A stretch of DNA of 64,000 bases from Lycocorax pyrrhopterus obiensis (Eukaryota; Chordata; Aves; Passeriformes; Paradisaeidae). Below, one piece after another: positions 48,180 to 59,100 of this stretch. Position 1 is the stretch's first letter, and every line of letters starts with the position of its first letter. The stretch is from contig JACSVZ010000025.1 in the NCBI GenBank assembly GCA_014706295.1, positions 1,674,001 to 1,738,000 on the forward strand. The letters run 5' to 3'. The position numbers were made by a program, and so were the translations under genes. Under the pieces are notes generated by a model, which saw nothing but the letters and a program-made list of their open reading frames with translations, had not been told where the DNA came from and searched no databases.

Positions 48180-48560
48180 TCACAGCCAATATCCCGACCC
48201 CAGATGGGTTAATACATAATGCAGACAAGCAAGTAATTGCTTGCCTTTGTGAGGCCGTCAGCGCTGGGTCCCCGGCCCTCTGATCCCCCATTAGCGGCCA
48301 TGCAAACAAGCCTTCCACCCAATTAAGCCCAGCTTTGATAAAGCCTTTCCCAATGATGTGGCGGTCCCAAACTAGCGATTCGCACATGAGCCACTACCTG
48401 TTAAACCCGGCTTCGGCTTCCTTCGGGGACGAGCATCCCTCGCCTCTCGCCATGACCCAGCTGCCGAGCTCTGCCCGGCTTCCCCTGGCCCTGAAGGGAG
48501 GCTCGGCTGATAAATGATCTCGACAAACTCTATATTAAAGAGGTGGAAATGGGATGTTAA
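48180..48560. promoter_or_regulatory. Homeodomain/POU-rich block, candidate conserved element 4
   Basis: Non-repetitive sequence with GGGTTAATACATAATGC, AAGTAATTGCTTGCC, CCATTAGCGGCCATGCAAACAAG, CCAATTAAGCCCAGC, CTTTGATAAAGCC and CCCAATGATGTGG. It looks like a dense developmental enhancer. Inference. Confidence 0.45.
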
Positions 48561-48759
48561 TATACCCCAAGCCGCTCGTCTCGAGAACACATGGGCTCCG
48601 GCTTTCCAAATATGCTGGTAATGAGGCGGGCTGGGATGCCCGCGAGGAGATCTCGACCCACCGGCCTCCTGCGCCTGCCAGGTGTGGAGGACAGACAGCC
48701 TGACACCCGTCCTCTGAGGCATCCTCACACTGTTCCGCAGAGGCTCCACGGGTCATCCC

Positions 48760-50350
48760 CTAAAGCATCTCAATCTGCTCACTGAAAGCATCCCAGCAGC
48801 ATCCCCTAAAGCATGCCAGCGTGCTTTCCTGGAATATCCCAGCTTTATCTTTTAGCACACCCTGGCACCATCCCCTAAAGCACTTCAGTGCACTCCCCTA
48901 AATCTTCTCAGAGTCATCCCCTAAAGCATCTCACTAAGCTCTCCTAAAGCATCCCAGCATTATCCCCTAAAAAATTCTGGCACCACCCTCTAAAGTATCC
49001 TGGCATCAACCCCTACAGCATCCCAGTGTCATCCCCTAGATCATGCCAGCATATTCCTCCGAAACATCCCAACATTATTCCTTCGCACACCCTGGCATTG
49101 TCCCTTAAAGCCTCTCACTGTCATCCTCTAAAGCATTCCGATGTGCTTCCCTAAAGCTTCCCGGGATCACTCCCCTAAAGCATCCCAGCACCATCCCCTA
49201 CAGCATTCCAGCATTATTCCTTGCAGCATTCCAGTGTACTACAATACAGTGTCTTACTATCATCCCCTAATACATCCTGGCATGCCAGACTCATCCCCTA
49301 AAGCATCCCAGTGACATTTTCTAAAGCATGCTAGTTTGCTCCCCTACAGCGTCCCAGCATGACACTCTAAAGTCCCCACAAGGTCCCCTAAAATGTGCCA
49401 ATATCTCTCCTTAATTCATCCCACCATCATCCCCTAGAGCATTCCAGTATGTTCTCAGAAGAAATCCCAGTATCATTCCTTAGGGCGTGTCAGCAGCATC
49501 CCCTAAAGCATCCCAGTGCACTTGCCTTAAACAGCATTATCCCTGAGTGCATCCTGGCACCATCCCCTACAGCATCCCCACGTCATTCCCTACAGCATCC
49601 CAGTGTCATTCCCTCCACCATCCCAGCACCATTCCCTCCAGCATCCCAGCGTCATTCCCTACAGCATCCCAGCGTCATTCCCCACATTATCCCAGTGTCA
49701 TCCCCCACACCTTCCCAGCATCATTCCCTGCAGCATCCCAGTGTCATCCCCCACACCTTCCCAGCATCATTCCCTGCAGCATCCCAGTGTCATTCCCTAT
49801 ACCATCCCAGTATGCTCCCCAAAACACTCCAGCTTCATGCCCTAAAACATCCTCGCATTATTTGTTAAAGCATCCGAGCATCATCCTCTAAATCATCACA
49901 GTATCATCCCCTAAAGCATCCCAGAGTCATTCCCATATGCTCCCCTAAAACATCTCAGCATCTTTCCTTAAAGCATCACACTGTTATCCCTCAAAGAATC
50001 CCAGTCTTGTCACTCCCTGAAGTATCTATCATCTCCCAAAGGATCCTACTTTCATCCCCTAGAACATCCACTAAGCTCTCCTAAAACATCCCAGCATCAT
50101 TCCTTAAAGCATCCCAGCACTGTCCTCTCACGCACACCACCATCATCCCCTACAGTATCTCAGAATCATTCCCAACAGCATCCCAATGCCGTCCCTTAAT
50201 GCATCCCAGTGTCATCACCTACACCATACCAGCATCATTCCCTAAAGGATCATAGTGCCATTCCCTACACCATCCCAGGATCATTCCCTACACCATTACA
50301 GCATCATTCCCTACACCATCCCAGTGTCATCCCTAAACAATTCCAGCTCC
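48760..50350. repeat. ATCCCCTAAAGCATCCCAGC minisatellite (about 1.6 kb)
   Basis: About 60-70 degenerate units of 20-25 bases (CATCCCCTAAAGCATCCCAG, TCATTCCCTACACCATCCC). The unit sequence drifts along the array, and the section at 49560-49830 is the most homogeneous. It is the largest tandem array in the window. Confidence 0.95.
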
Positions 50351-50454
50351 ATCCCCTCCATCCCCACTACCTCCAGTCCTCACCATTGCTCTTCCCCACC
50401 CCCCCAGCAGCCCCCGTGCTCCCCTTTCCCTCCTCCCCACCCCAAGTGCTGCCA

Positions 50455-50965
50455 CGACCTCTATAAATATTCAAAAAGCTGCGTTTTCCGGCCAAGCGCC
50501 TGGCTTGGGGTGGGGGGCTCCCAGGGGGAATGTTAATAACGGGGCTGCCAGGGATTCCCCCCTGGCAGCGGGGTGGAGGGACCCAGCCGCTCATTTGCCC
50601 GGACAAATATCTTGTCGCTCCTCATTATGGCCAAACTTCGTGCCTCAGTTTCCCCACGCGATGCCGCCCAACGAGGGCTGGGAAAAACCAGGAAGAATAA
50701 GGAAGCAGCAAAAACAAGGCAGAATAATGAGGATAACGAAGTAGGGAGGAAGCCTCCTCCCATCTAAAAACTTTGAGGGGGGTGATTTGGGCAAAGCCTG
50801 GGCAAACAGCCGCTAATCGCCAAATCAAGCAGCAATTAAATGCCGCAGCAGTGAGAATAAATCTGCTAACAAGGAGGCGATGCCCCCGCACTCGCTGTTT
50901 GCCCAGCTGATTAACGGGGATGAATCTGAGGGGGATTATCCATCGGGATGAGGCGGCTCCTTTGT
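50455..50965. promoter_or_regulatory. Candidate conserved element 5
   Basis: Non-repetitive block with CTATAAATATTCAAAAAGC, GGACAAATATCTTG, CTCATTATGGCC, GCCGCTAATCGCC, AGCAATTAAATGCC, GAGAATAAATCTGC, CAGCTGATTAACGGGG, GGGGATTATCC and a SOX-like CCTTTGTCTCC. The mixture suggests a neural enhancer upstream of ROBO3; untested. Confidence 0.4.
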
Positions 50966-51540
50966 CTCCATTCCCCATCACAAGCTCTCTCAGAGGAGGT
51001 GTTGGATGCGCGTGTCACCCCCGGGAGCCCATCGCTGCAGCCTCAGGCCTCATAGTGGGATTAATACAGAGGTGCTTTAATCCCTGAGGCTCCCAAAACC
51101 TCCAGGATTCCCATTAAAAATTCTCCCATTTTCCAAGAACTCCATGAAAAGAAGCCCAAAGGTTTTCCAGGGATTAACATCCTTTTCCATCCTGCAATTC
51201 TGTTTCGGGGATGTCCCATTCCTCAGGTCAGCTTTTCAGAGCCACCCAAAAGGAGAAGGGGGGGAAACGTAGCAGCTTTAAATATCCCAGCATTGCCATC
51301 AATTCCTGTCCCAGAGAAATATTCAGGTAATAGTTGGATAAACCAGTTATTCCATGGATAATTTTTTTTGATACTACTGAGAAATCCCTGTGCTGCCGCA
51401 CTGCCAGCAGGAGAAGCGGAAAAGCTTTGTGCTCCTGCTAAATTAATATTTATTTACTTTCTCCGTGCCCGGCTCCAAGGGACAGATGAATAATGCATTG
51501 CCCACCGGACACCTGGCAGATTCGGTGGGATATGGAGAGC
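50966..51540. other. Spacer without recognised features
   Basis: Ordinary non-coding sequence; no gene or tandem array seen. Confidence 0.45.
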
Positions 51541-51564
51541 CCAGAGGATGCTGGCGAGGCTGAG

Positions 51565-52010
51565 CGGTCCAGATGTGCCCCTGTCTGCAGCCTCAGCACA
51601 GCTCTGGGTGTGGAAAAGTCAGCCTGGGCAAGCTCTCCAGATGCGCACTCGCCTTGTGCCTCCAGATGTGCACAACTGGAAACCACCTGGCTCTCCAGAT
51701 GTGCTGGAGCATCCCTGTGCCTTCAGCCGTGTGCCCGGCTGTGACAGCAGGGACCTCTCCAGCTGTGGGTCTGAATGCAGCTGCAGGCCCCAGACCGCCC
51801 AGCTCTCCCAGATGTGAACATCCTGGAGATCCTTGGTGCCCCAGATGTATGCGGAAAAGCCTCCCCCTTCACCAGCTGTGCCCTGAGTCCTCCAGATGTG
51901 AACGCCTGTGGGGACCCAGATGTGCAAACATGTGGGCACATTTCATCTGCTGCTGTGAGTGCAGATGTGAGGCCCCTTCTCCCTCCCAATATCCCAGATG
52001 TGCATACTCA
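51565..52010. promoter_or_regulatory. CAGATGTG E-box array upstream of ROBO3
   Basis: Eight exact CAGATGTG copies start at 51570, 51663, 51696, 51809, 51893, 51917, 51962 and 51995, with further CAGATG variants at 51638, 51842 and 52009. They are embedded in a degenerate CTCCAGATGTGCACC-type array 1.15-1.6 kb upstream of the ROBO3 start codon. CAGATG is a basic-helix-loop-helix E-box. Repeat origin is clear; function is unproven. Confidence 0.65.
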
Positions 52011-52804
52011 GATGCATCCTGCTCCTCACCCACTGCCCCTTCTCCTCCCCACCTCCTCTTTTTCCCTGAGCCCCCTCCAGGTTCCCCACACTCCCGACTT
52101 CCCCTTTTATCCCACTTTTACCCTATTCCAAGTGCCACCGTAACAAAATCCCTTAACGACCCCCCCAACAGCCCCCCCATAATGAACCTCCCTAACGAAT
52201 TCCCCCAAACGCGACCCCCCCCTCCCCCCGGGGGCTCGCTGGAGGAGGCTCATCGCTTTCCACATCAGCCCCAACTCATTAATTAAGTGGCCAATTGCTA
52301 CTTACGGATTCAATGGCACCATGTGCTGATTCCTTCGTGTCCCCCCCCCGCCGCCCCCCACAAATTCAAGGCCATTGGTGGTCCCAGCACCCCCGAAGTG
52401 TCCCTGCCCCTCCCAGCACACCCCGGTGTTGGGGTGTGTTACTCACTCGAGCAGCCGCATTTCCCCGTGGGGTGCGGGGTGATGCTGCCTTTCAGGTTTC
52501 ACTGAGGGGGGGGTCCCGGGTGGGGGGTGACAGCAGCCCCCATGTGATGCCACTTAATTTGGGGTGAAGCCAGGGAGCTGCTCTGTCTCTTCCTTCTCCT
52601 CCCTCCAGCCCCAGGACCCCCGTTTTCCTCTGCCTCCTCAAAAGTCACCGCAGTTCCCCTCCATCATGAAACCCCCACCCCACACGGGACACCCCTCGCC
52701 TTCGTCCCCATCCCGCTCCTCAGGGACGGGGAGGGAGCACAGGGACACCCCCATCACCCCGCCCCAGCACCGCCCCGGCCCGTCCCCCACCCGGGGGGCG
52801 GTGC

Positions 52805-53150
52805 CGCAGGCTGAGCCGAGCCGTGGTGAGCTGAGCCGGACTGAGTCGGGCTGGGCTGAGCCGCGCTGCACTGAGACGAGTCGGGCCGGGCTGAGCCGGA
52901 CTGGGCTGAACTGAGCCGGACTGGGCTGAACTGAGCCGAGCCCAGCCGAGCAGGGCTGAACTGAGCCGGACTGGGCTGAACTGAGCCGAGCCCAGCCGAG
53001 CAGAGCCGAACTGAGCTGAGCCGGACCGGGCTGAGCCGGATCGGGCTGATCCGGGCTAAGCTGAGCCGGGCTGAGCTGAGCCAGTCTTAGCCGTGTCGTG
53101 CAGAGCCGAGCCGAGCCAAGCCGATCTCAGCCGAGCCGAGCAGAGCCGGG
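52805..53150. repeat. GAGCCGGACTGGGCTGAACT minisatellite abutting the ROBO3 start codon
   Basis: About 340 bases of units built from GAGCCG, GGGCTGA and GAGCCGGACTG run up to within a few bases of the ROBO3 ATG, so the proximal promoter and 5' UTR appear to consist largely of this repeat. Confidence 0.9.
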
Positions 53151-53154
53151 CAGG

Positions 53155-56100
53155 ATGCTGCGGTACCTGCTGAAGACGCTGCTGCAGATGAACCTGTTCG
53201 CCGACTCGCTGGGAGCCGACGGCTCCAACTCCTCCTCGCTCCTGCTCGGCATCAACCGCTCCATCGCCGCGCTCCACCTGCCCGATCTGGCCTCCGGTAA
53301 CGGTACGTGGTCCCCGGTCTTTCTGTCCCCCTGTCCCGGGGTTCCTGCTCCTGCTCCAGCCGGGCTGCTGGAAGTAGCCCGCAGCCCCCCAGCCCCAACT
53401 GGGACCCCACCAGCACTGACAGTGAACTCCCAGCTTGTCCCCTTGTCCCCAAACCGGGACCTGCCCCACGTCCCAGCTCCGGAACTGACCCAATGTCCCC
53501 AATCTGGGACCAGCTCCCTGTCCCCAGACCAGCTCCGGGGAGTGATGTGGTATCCCTAGATAGTCTCCACGACCCCAAACCGAGACCAGCCCACTGTCCC
53601 CAAGTCAGGACTGTCCCGCTGTTCCCAAACCAGTCCTGTGCTCCCAAATCCTGAACCTCAAGCAGCCCCTTGTTCCCAAACTGTCCCATGTTCCTACATC
53701 TACAGCTGGGACAGATATGGCATCCTCAATTTGTCCCCATGGCCCCAGACCAATCCCCAGACTCCGAACCAGGGGCAACCCAGTGTCCTCAAACAGCCTT
53801 CATGTCCCCACACCCATCCCCAGTCTCCAAACCAGGACCAGCCCCATGTCCCAAAACTGTCCCTGTGTGCCCAAACCAACTCCCAGACACAAGAAGGAGA
53901 GACTCCATGTCTCCAAACGAGTCCTGTGTCCCCAAGCTGATCCCCAGACTACAAACTGGAACTGGCTCCGTGTTTCCAAACTATCTCTACATTCCTAAAC
54001 CATCCCAGTGTCCTCCAACCAGCTCCGTGTGCCCTAATCCTCCCCATGTCCCCAAACCATCCCCATGACCCCTAGCTGGGACAGAGTGGAGGTGAAGGAG
54101 GGGTGAGGGAGAGGGTGTCTGCCTGGATTTTGACTCTGTTTTGAGCTTCTCCCCTCTTTTTTAGTCTGAAAATCCCCCTCCAGCTGGCCCTGGGTGGCTG
54201 GTGAGGGGAGGGGGTGTTCCCAAGCCCCATAGGACCCCCTGCCCCTGCCTAGCCAGCCGGGCACAGGAAGGGGCCTGCCCTGACCCCCTGCTGGTCCCAA
54301 TTAGTCACTGGGCCCAGCTGCGGCCCCCTTGGTCCCTGCTGTGCCCCCCGGGGGTACCCAGTGCCCTGCAGCATTGCTTCCGTCCCCATGGCAGCCACAT
54401 CCCATCCCCATGGCAACCCCATGGGCACCCCAAATTGCAGCCCCTGTATGCCCGCAGCCCACCCCAGGATGTGGGGGAACAGGGGAAGGGGATGTGTGCA
54501 CACATACCTGTGAGTGAGCATTAATTATGCCGGCATTAACGACCATCCATTAATTCCCATGCCCTAGCCGGGGGATTTTTCTGGAACAGCCCTACAACTC
54601 CCAATATGGGGCTTTTTAAAACTTAAAATTGAGCATTTTCCTCAGTCCAGAATGACCAGCTCTGCTGCAGAAAATCAGCACTTGGCAGCTGATGGAAAAA
54701 TCCCTGCTTGGGGAGAATTTAGCCCCAACCCCATTTCCTCAGGGATGCCCAGTTGGAAACTGGGTGGAAAAGGCCATTACTGGGAGCAAAGCTGCTGTGT
54801 CCTGCTGGCCTTGCCTGACACCCTCCCGATCCCGCTCCCTCCCCACCGGCACCCACCTGGGATGGGCAGAGTGGGCTGGGACCTGGCCACACTTCATCTC
54901 ACCTCCTGCCTTCCGAGCAAAGCGGGGGCTGGAGCCAGGAAAGCCCCACACAAGCCAAGGATGCTCAGCCCCCGCAGCCCCCCGTCCCTACCCCTCCTAT
55001 TTTTCCCGCAGGATCCCACCCTCAGCTGGAGGACACGGCTCCCCGCATCGTGGAGCACCCCACGGATGTCCTGGTGTCCAAGGGGGAGCCGGCCACGCTG
55101 AGCTGCAAGGCCGAGGGGCGCCCGGCGCCGGTGGTGGAGTGGTACAAGGACGGGGAGCGGGTGGAGACGGACCGGGAGGATCCCCGCTCCCACCGCACCC
55201 TCCTCCCGGGGGGATCCCTCTTCTTCCTCCGAATCCTGCACGGGAGGCGGGGAAAGCCCGACGAGGGGGTTTATGTCTGCGTGGCCAGGAATTACCTGGG
55301 GGAGGCCACCAGCCGGAATGCTTCCCTGGAGGTGGCCGGTGAGTCCTGGGGGGGTTTGGGGGCGGAATTTGGGGTTCTGGTGTCATCCCTGAGCCCAGCC
55401 TGCTCCGGTGGCGAGGGACTCTCACATTCCTGGGTTTGTGCTGCCAAGGGAAAAGCGGGGAAAATAAATGAAAATAAGGGGAAAATAATTGGAAGTAAAT
55501 AAAGTAAGTGAAAAGAAATGAAAATAAATTCAGAGAAGTGAGAAATATTGGAAATAAGTGAAACTAAGTGAAAACAAATGTAAAAAGAAAATAAGTAAAA
55601 AGAAATTAAAATAAGAGTAAGGAAGCAAGTGAAAATGGATGTAAATAACAGAGAAGAAATTAAAACATGGAAAAAAGAGAAATTAAATAACGAAAGTGAA
55701 AATAATTGAAAGTAAGTGAAAAAAAATGAAAAATAAAATAAGTGCAAATGAGTGAAGATAAATGAAAATAATGAAGAACATGAAAATAATCAGAAATAAA
55801 TGAAAATAAGTGAAAATTACTGAAAAGGAGTGAAAATAAATGAAAACATGGGTAAAAGAAATTAAAAGAGGTGAAAATAATTGGAAACACATGAAAATAA
55901 ATGAGAACAAATGAAAATATTTGAAAATGTTTGAAAATCAAGTAAAACAGAGAAGATAAATTAGAATCTGTTAAAGCCAATTCAAACCAAAGCAGATGAT
56001 GCTGCCCCCGGCCCGGGGGTGCAGGGCTGGGGACCTGAGGCCGCTGTGTCCCCGCAGTGCTGCGGGACGATTTCCGGCAGCCCCCGGGGGACGTGGTGGT

Positions 56101-59100
56101 GGCGGCGGGAGAACCGGCCGTGCTGGAGTGTGTCCCGCCCCGCGGCCATCCCGAGCCCAGCATCTCTTGGAAGAAGAACGGGGTCCGGGTCAGCGACAAG
56201 GACGAGCGCCTGACGGTGAGGGGTGGGGGGCCAGAACTGAGGTGGAGGTGATGCAGTGGAGATGTGGAATATTGCAGGGATACAGGATGTAATGGGGATG
56301 TGGGGTGGGATGCGGGTGTGGGTGCAGTGAGGATGTGGGGTGCAGTGAGGATCTGGAATGTGATGGGGATGCAATGGGAATGTGGGATGCAGCACGGAGT
56401 TGGATGTGTGATGTGATGGATACAGGATGAGTTGGGGATGGGGTATGGTTATGGGATGCATCAGAGATTTGGGATGCAATGGAAACATGGAATGTGATGA
56501 GAGTGGGTGCAATGGGAATGTGCGATGCAGTGAGGATACAGGATGTGATGGGGATGCAGAACGCAGTGGGGATGAGAGATGCAATGAGGGTGTGGGATGT
56601 CATGGAGATATGGGATGCAGTGGGGTGTAGGATGCAGTGGGGATGAGGGATGTGATGGGGATGCAGGATGTGCGAGGGATGTGGGATGAGCTGTACTTCC
56701 TGCAGATCCGCGGTGGGAAGCTGATGGTGGCCAGTACTCACAAGAGCGATGCCGGCGTCTATGTCTGCGTGGCCACCAACGTGGTAGGGGAGAGGCACAG
56801 CGAGCCGGCCGAGCTGGTCGTCTTCGGTGCGTGGGGATTTAACTTTTGGGGTGTCAGGGAGATGGGTGCTCTCCTGGTGGGACTGACGGCCAACCCGCAG
56901 AGCGCCCAGCGTTTGGCAAGAGGCCCCAGAACCAGGTGGTGCTGGTGGAGGGGACGGTGGAGTTTGCCTGCGAGGTGGTGGGGGATCCGCAGCCAGTGGC
57001 ACGCTGGCGCAAGGAGGAGGGTGAAATGCCACAGGGAAGGTGAGTAGGGGGTGAGGGGGGTGGCTGAGGGGCACCAAGGCCAGACAGGGTTCTGTGGTGC
57101 AGCCGAGCAGCATCAGTGTGTGCCAGCCTGGTGTGCTTGGAGCACCTGGCATCCTCATGGCATCAAGGAATTGCATCCCATAACCCTGGCGCATCCTCCA
57201 TCCTCTGCACATCCTGCATCCCTATCGCACTCCGCATTCCCATCCTGTCACATCTCCATCACATCCACATCCCCCTTGCATCTCTAATCCTCATTGCATC
57301 CCGCACCTTCTTTGCGTCCCAAATTCTTATTGCATCCCAAATCCCAATCACATCCCATATCCTCACTGCAACCCGCATCGCTGTTGCATCGCACATCCCC
57401 ATCACATTCCACGTCTCCACCACATTCCACATCCCCGCTGCATCTCCCATTTTCCTTGCATCCCAGATTTCCACTGCACCCATCACATCCCACATTCCCA
57501 TCACATCCCACATGCTCACTACATCCCAACCCCATGGCACCTTACGCCCTCCTGGTGCCCCAGCGCTCTGCTGGTGCCACAGCCTCGCGGGGTTCCCCCC
57601 AGGTGGGAGGTGCTGCCAGACAACACCCTGCGGATCAGCCGGCTGCAGGTGGAGGATGAGGGCACCTACACCTGCGTGGCTGATAACAGCGTGGGCAGGT
57701 CGGAGGCGTCAGGCACCCTCACTGTGCACGGTAAGGGGGGCCCTGGGGAGCACCCTTGGGTGCTGGTGGACTGCCCGGACGAGCCCTTGTCTCTTCCCAC
57801 ACTGCTGCAGTGCCCCCCCAGCTTGTCACCGGGCCCCATGACCAAGCTGTCACCCCTGGCCAGAGCGTGACTTTCCAGTGCCAGAGCAAGGGCAACCCAC
57901 CACCCGCTGTCTTTTGGCAGAAGGAGGGGAGCCAGGTCTGTCTTCTTCCCTCATCCTTGGCCCCACACCCAGTCACAGCCCCATCCTCATCCCAATCCCA
58001 TCACCATTTCCATTCCATCTCATCTCCATTATCATCATAATCCCCATCCCAGTTCCTACCCCATCCCCATCTCATCCCCACCCCAATCTCATCCCATCTC
58101 AGCCTCACACCAGTACCAATCCTCATCCCTACGTGTCCTTGTTACTATCCCATCACAGTCCCTAGTCCATCCCTGTCGCCATTCCATTCCAATCCCAATC
58201 CCCATCATATTCCATCATATTCCATCATATTCCATCATATTCCATCCCATCCCATCCCCAATCTCAATCCCATTTCCACCCCTAACCCTGTCCCCACCTC
58301 GTCCCCCCCATCCCATCCTCCCCCTGCCTCATCTCCCCACTAATCCCACTCCCTCTCAGACCCTGCTGTTCCCGGGCCAGCCCCCGATCCCTTCTGGCCG
58401 TGTTTGGGTGAAGCCCAGCGGTGCTTTGACCATTGTCAATGTCCAGCCCAGTGATGCCGGCCACTACCTGTGCCAGGCTATCAGCGTGGCCGGCAGCGTC
58501 CTGGCCAGGGCAGGCCTGGAGGTGACGGGGGGTAAGTCCAGTGCCAGTGGAGAACTGGCACATTCAGTGTACGAGTGACACCCATCCCACCAGCCAGCAA
58601 TTCCCGATTTTCTCCCTCTAGCACCCACTGGACTCCAGCCACCGGTGATCAGCCTGCTTCCTGCTAACCGGACAGTGCTGCCCGTGGGGGCCACAGTGCG
58701 GCTGCCTTGTGGCGTGGGGGCCCAAGACCCCCCAGGCAGCGTGGGGTGGCTGAAGGATGGCAGTGCCCTGGTAGGTGTCCAGCCCCGTGCCAGCCTGCTG
58801 GAGAACGGCACCCTGCAGATCACCGGCCTCCGGGTGAGCCGGCCCCGGCAGGGGCACCCATGGGGCTACTGCAGGGAGGGAGGGGGCGGTGGGTGCGAGG
58901 GGTGCAGCAAAGGGAGGTGGATGCTCAGGGTGGTGGGTACAAGCAGTGCTGGGGCTCAGGGGGGTGGGTACAACGTGTGGTGGGTGCCGAGGTGATGGGT
59001 GCTCAGGGTGATGGGGCAGGAGCTCTTCCCCCTGCAGGTGAGAGACTCCGGGCTCTACGAGTGCGTGGCCACCAGCCCGGTGGGCGAGACACGCTGGGGC

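Noticed and set aside
48760..50350. Regularly spaced short repeats resembling a CRISPR array
   Set aside because: There are no constant-length unique spacers; the whole unit is degenerate and drifts, and the DNA is vertebrate.
53098..53155. Upstream in-frame ATG extending the ROBO3 N-terminus by 19 residues
   Set aside because: The extension is GAGCCG-repeat translation, whereas the ATG at 53155 gives the conserved [10 protein letters not shown] start.
56190..57212. Minus-strand open frame of 340 residues antisense to ROBO3 exons 3-5
   Set aside because: It is His/Ser/Pro-rich from the intron 3 minisatellite and otherwise the complement of ROBO3 coding exons.
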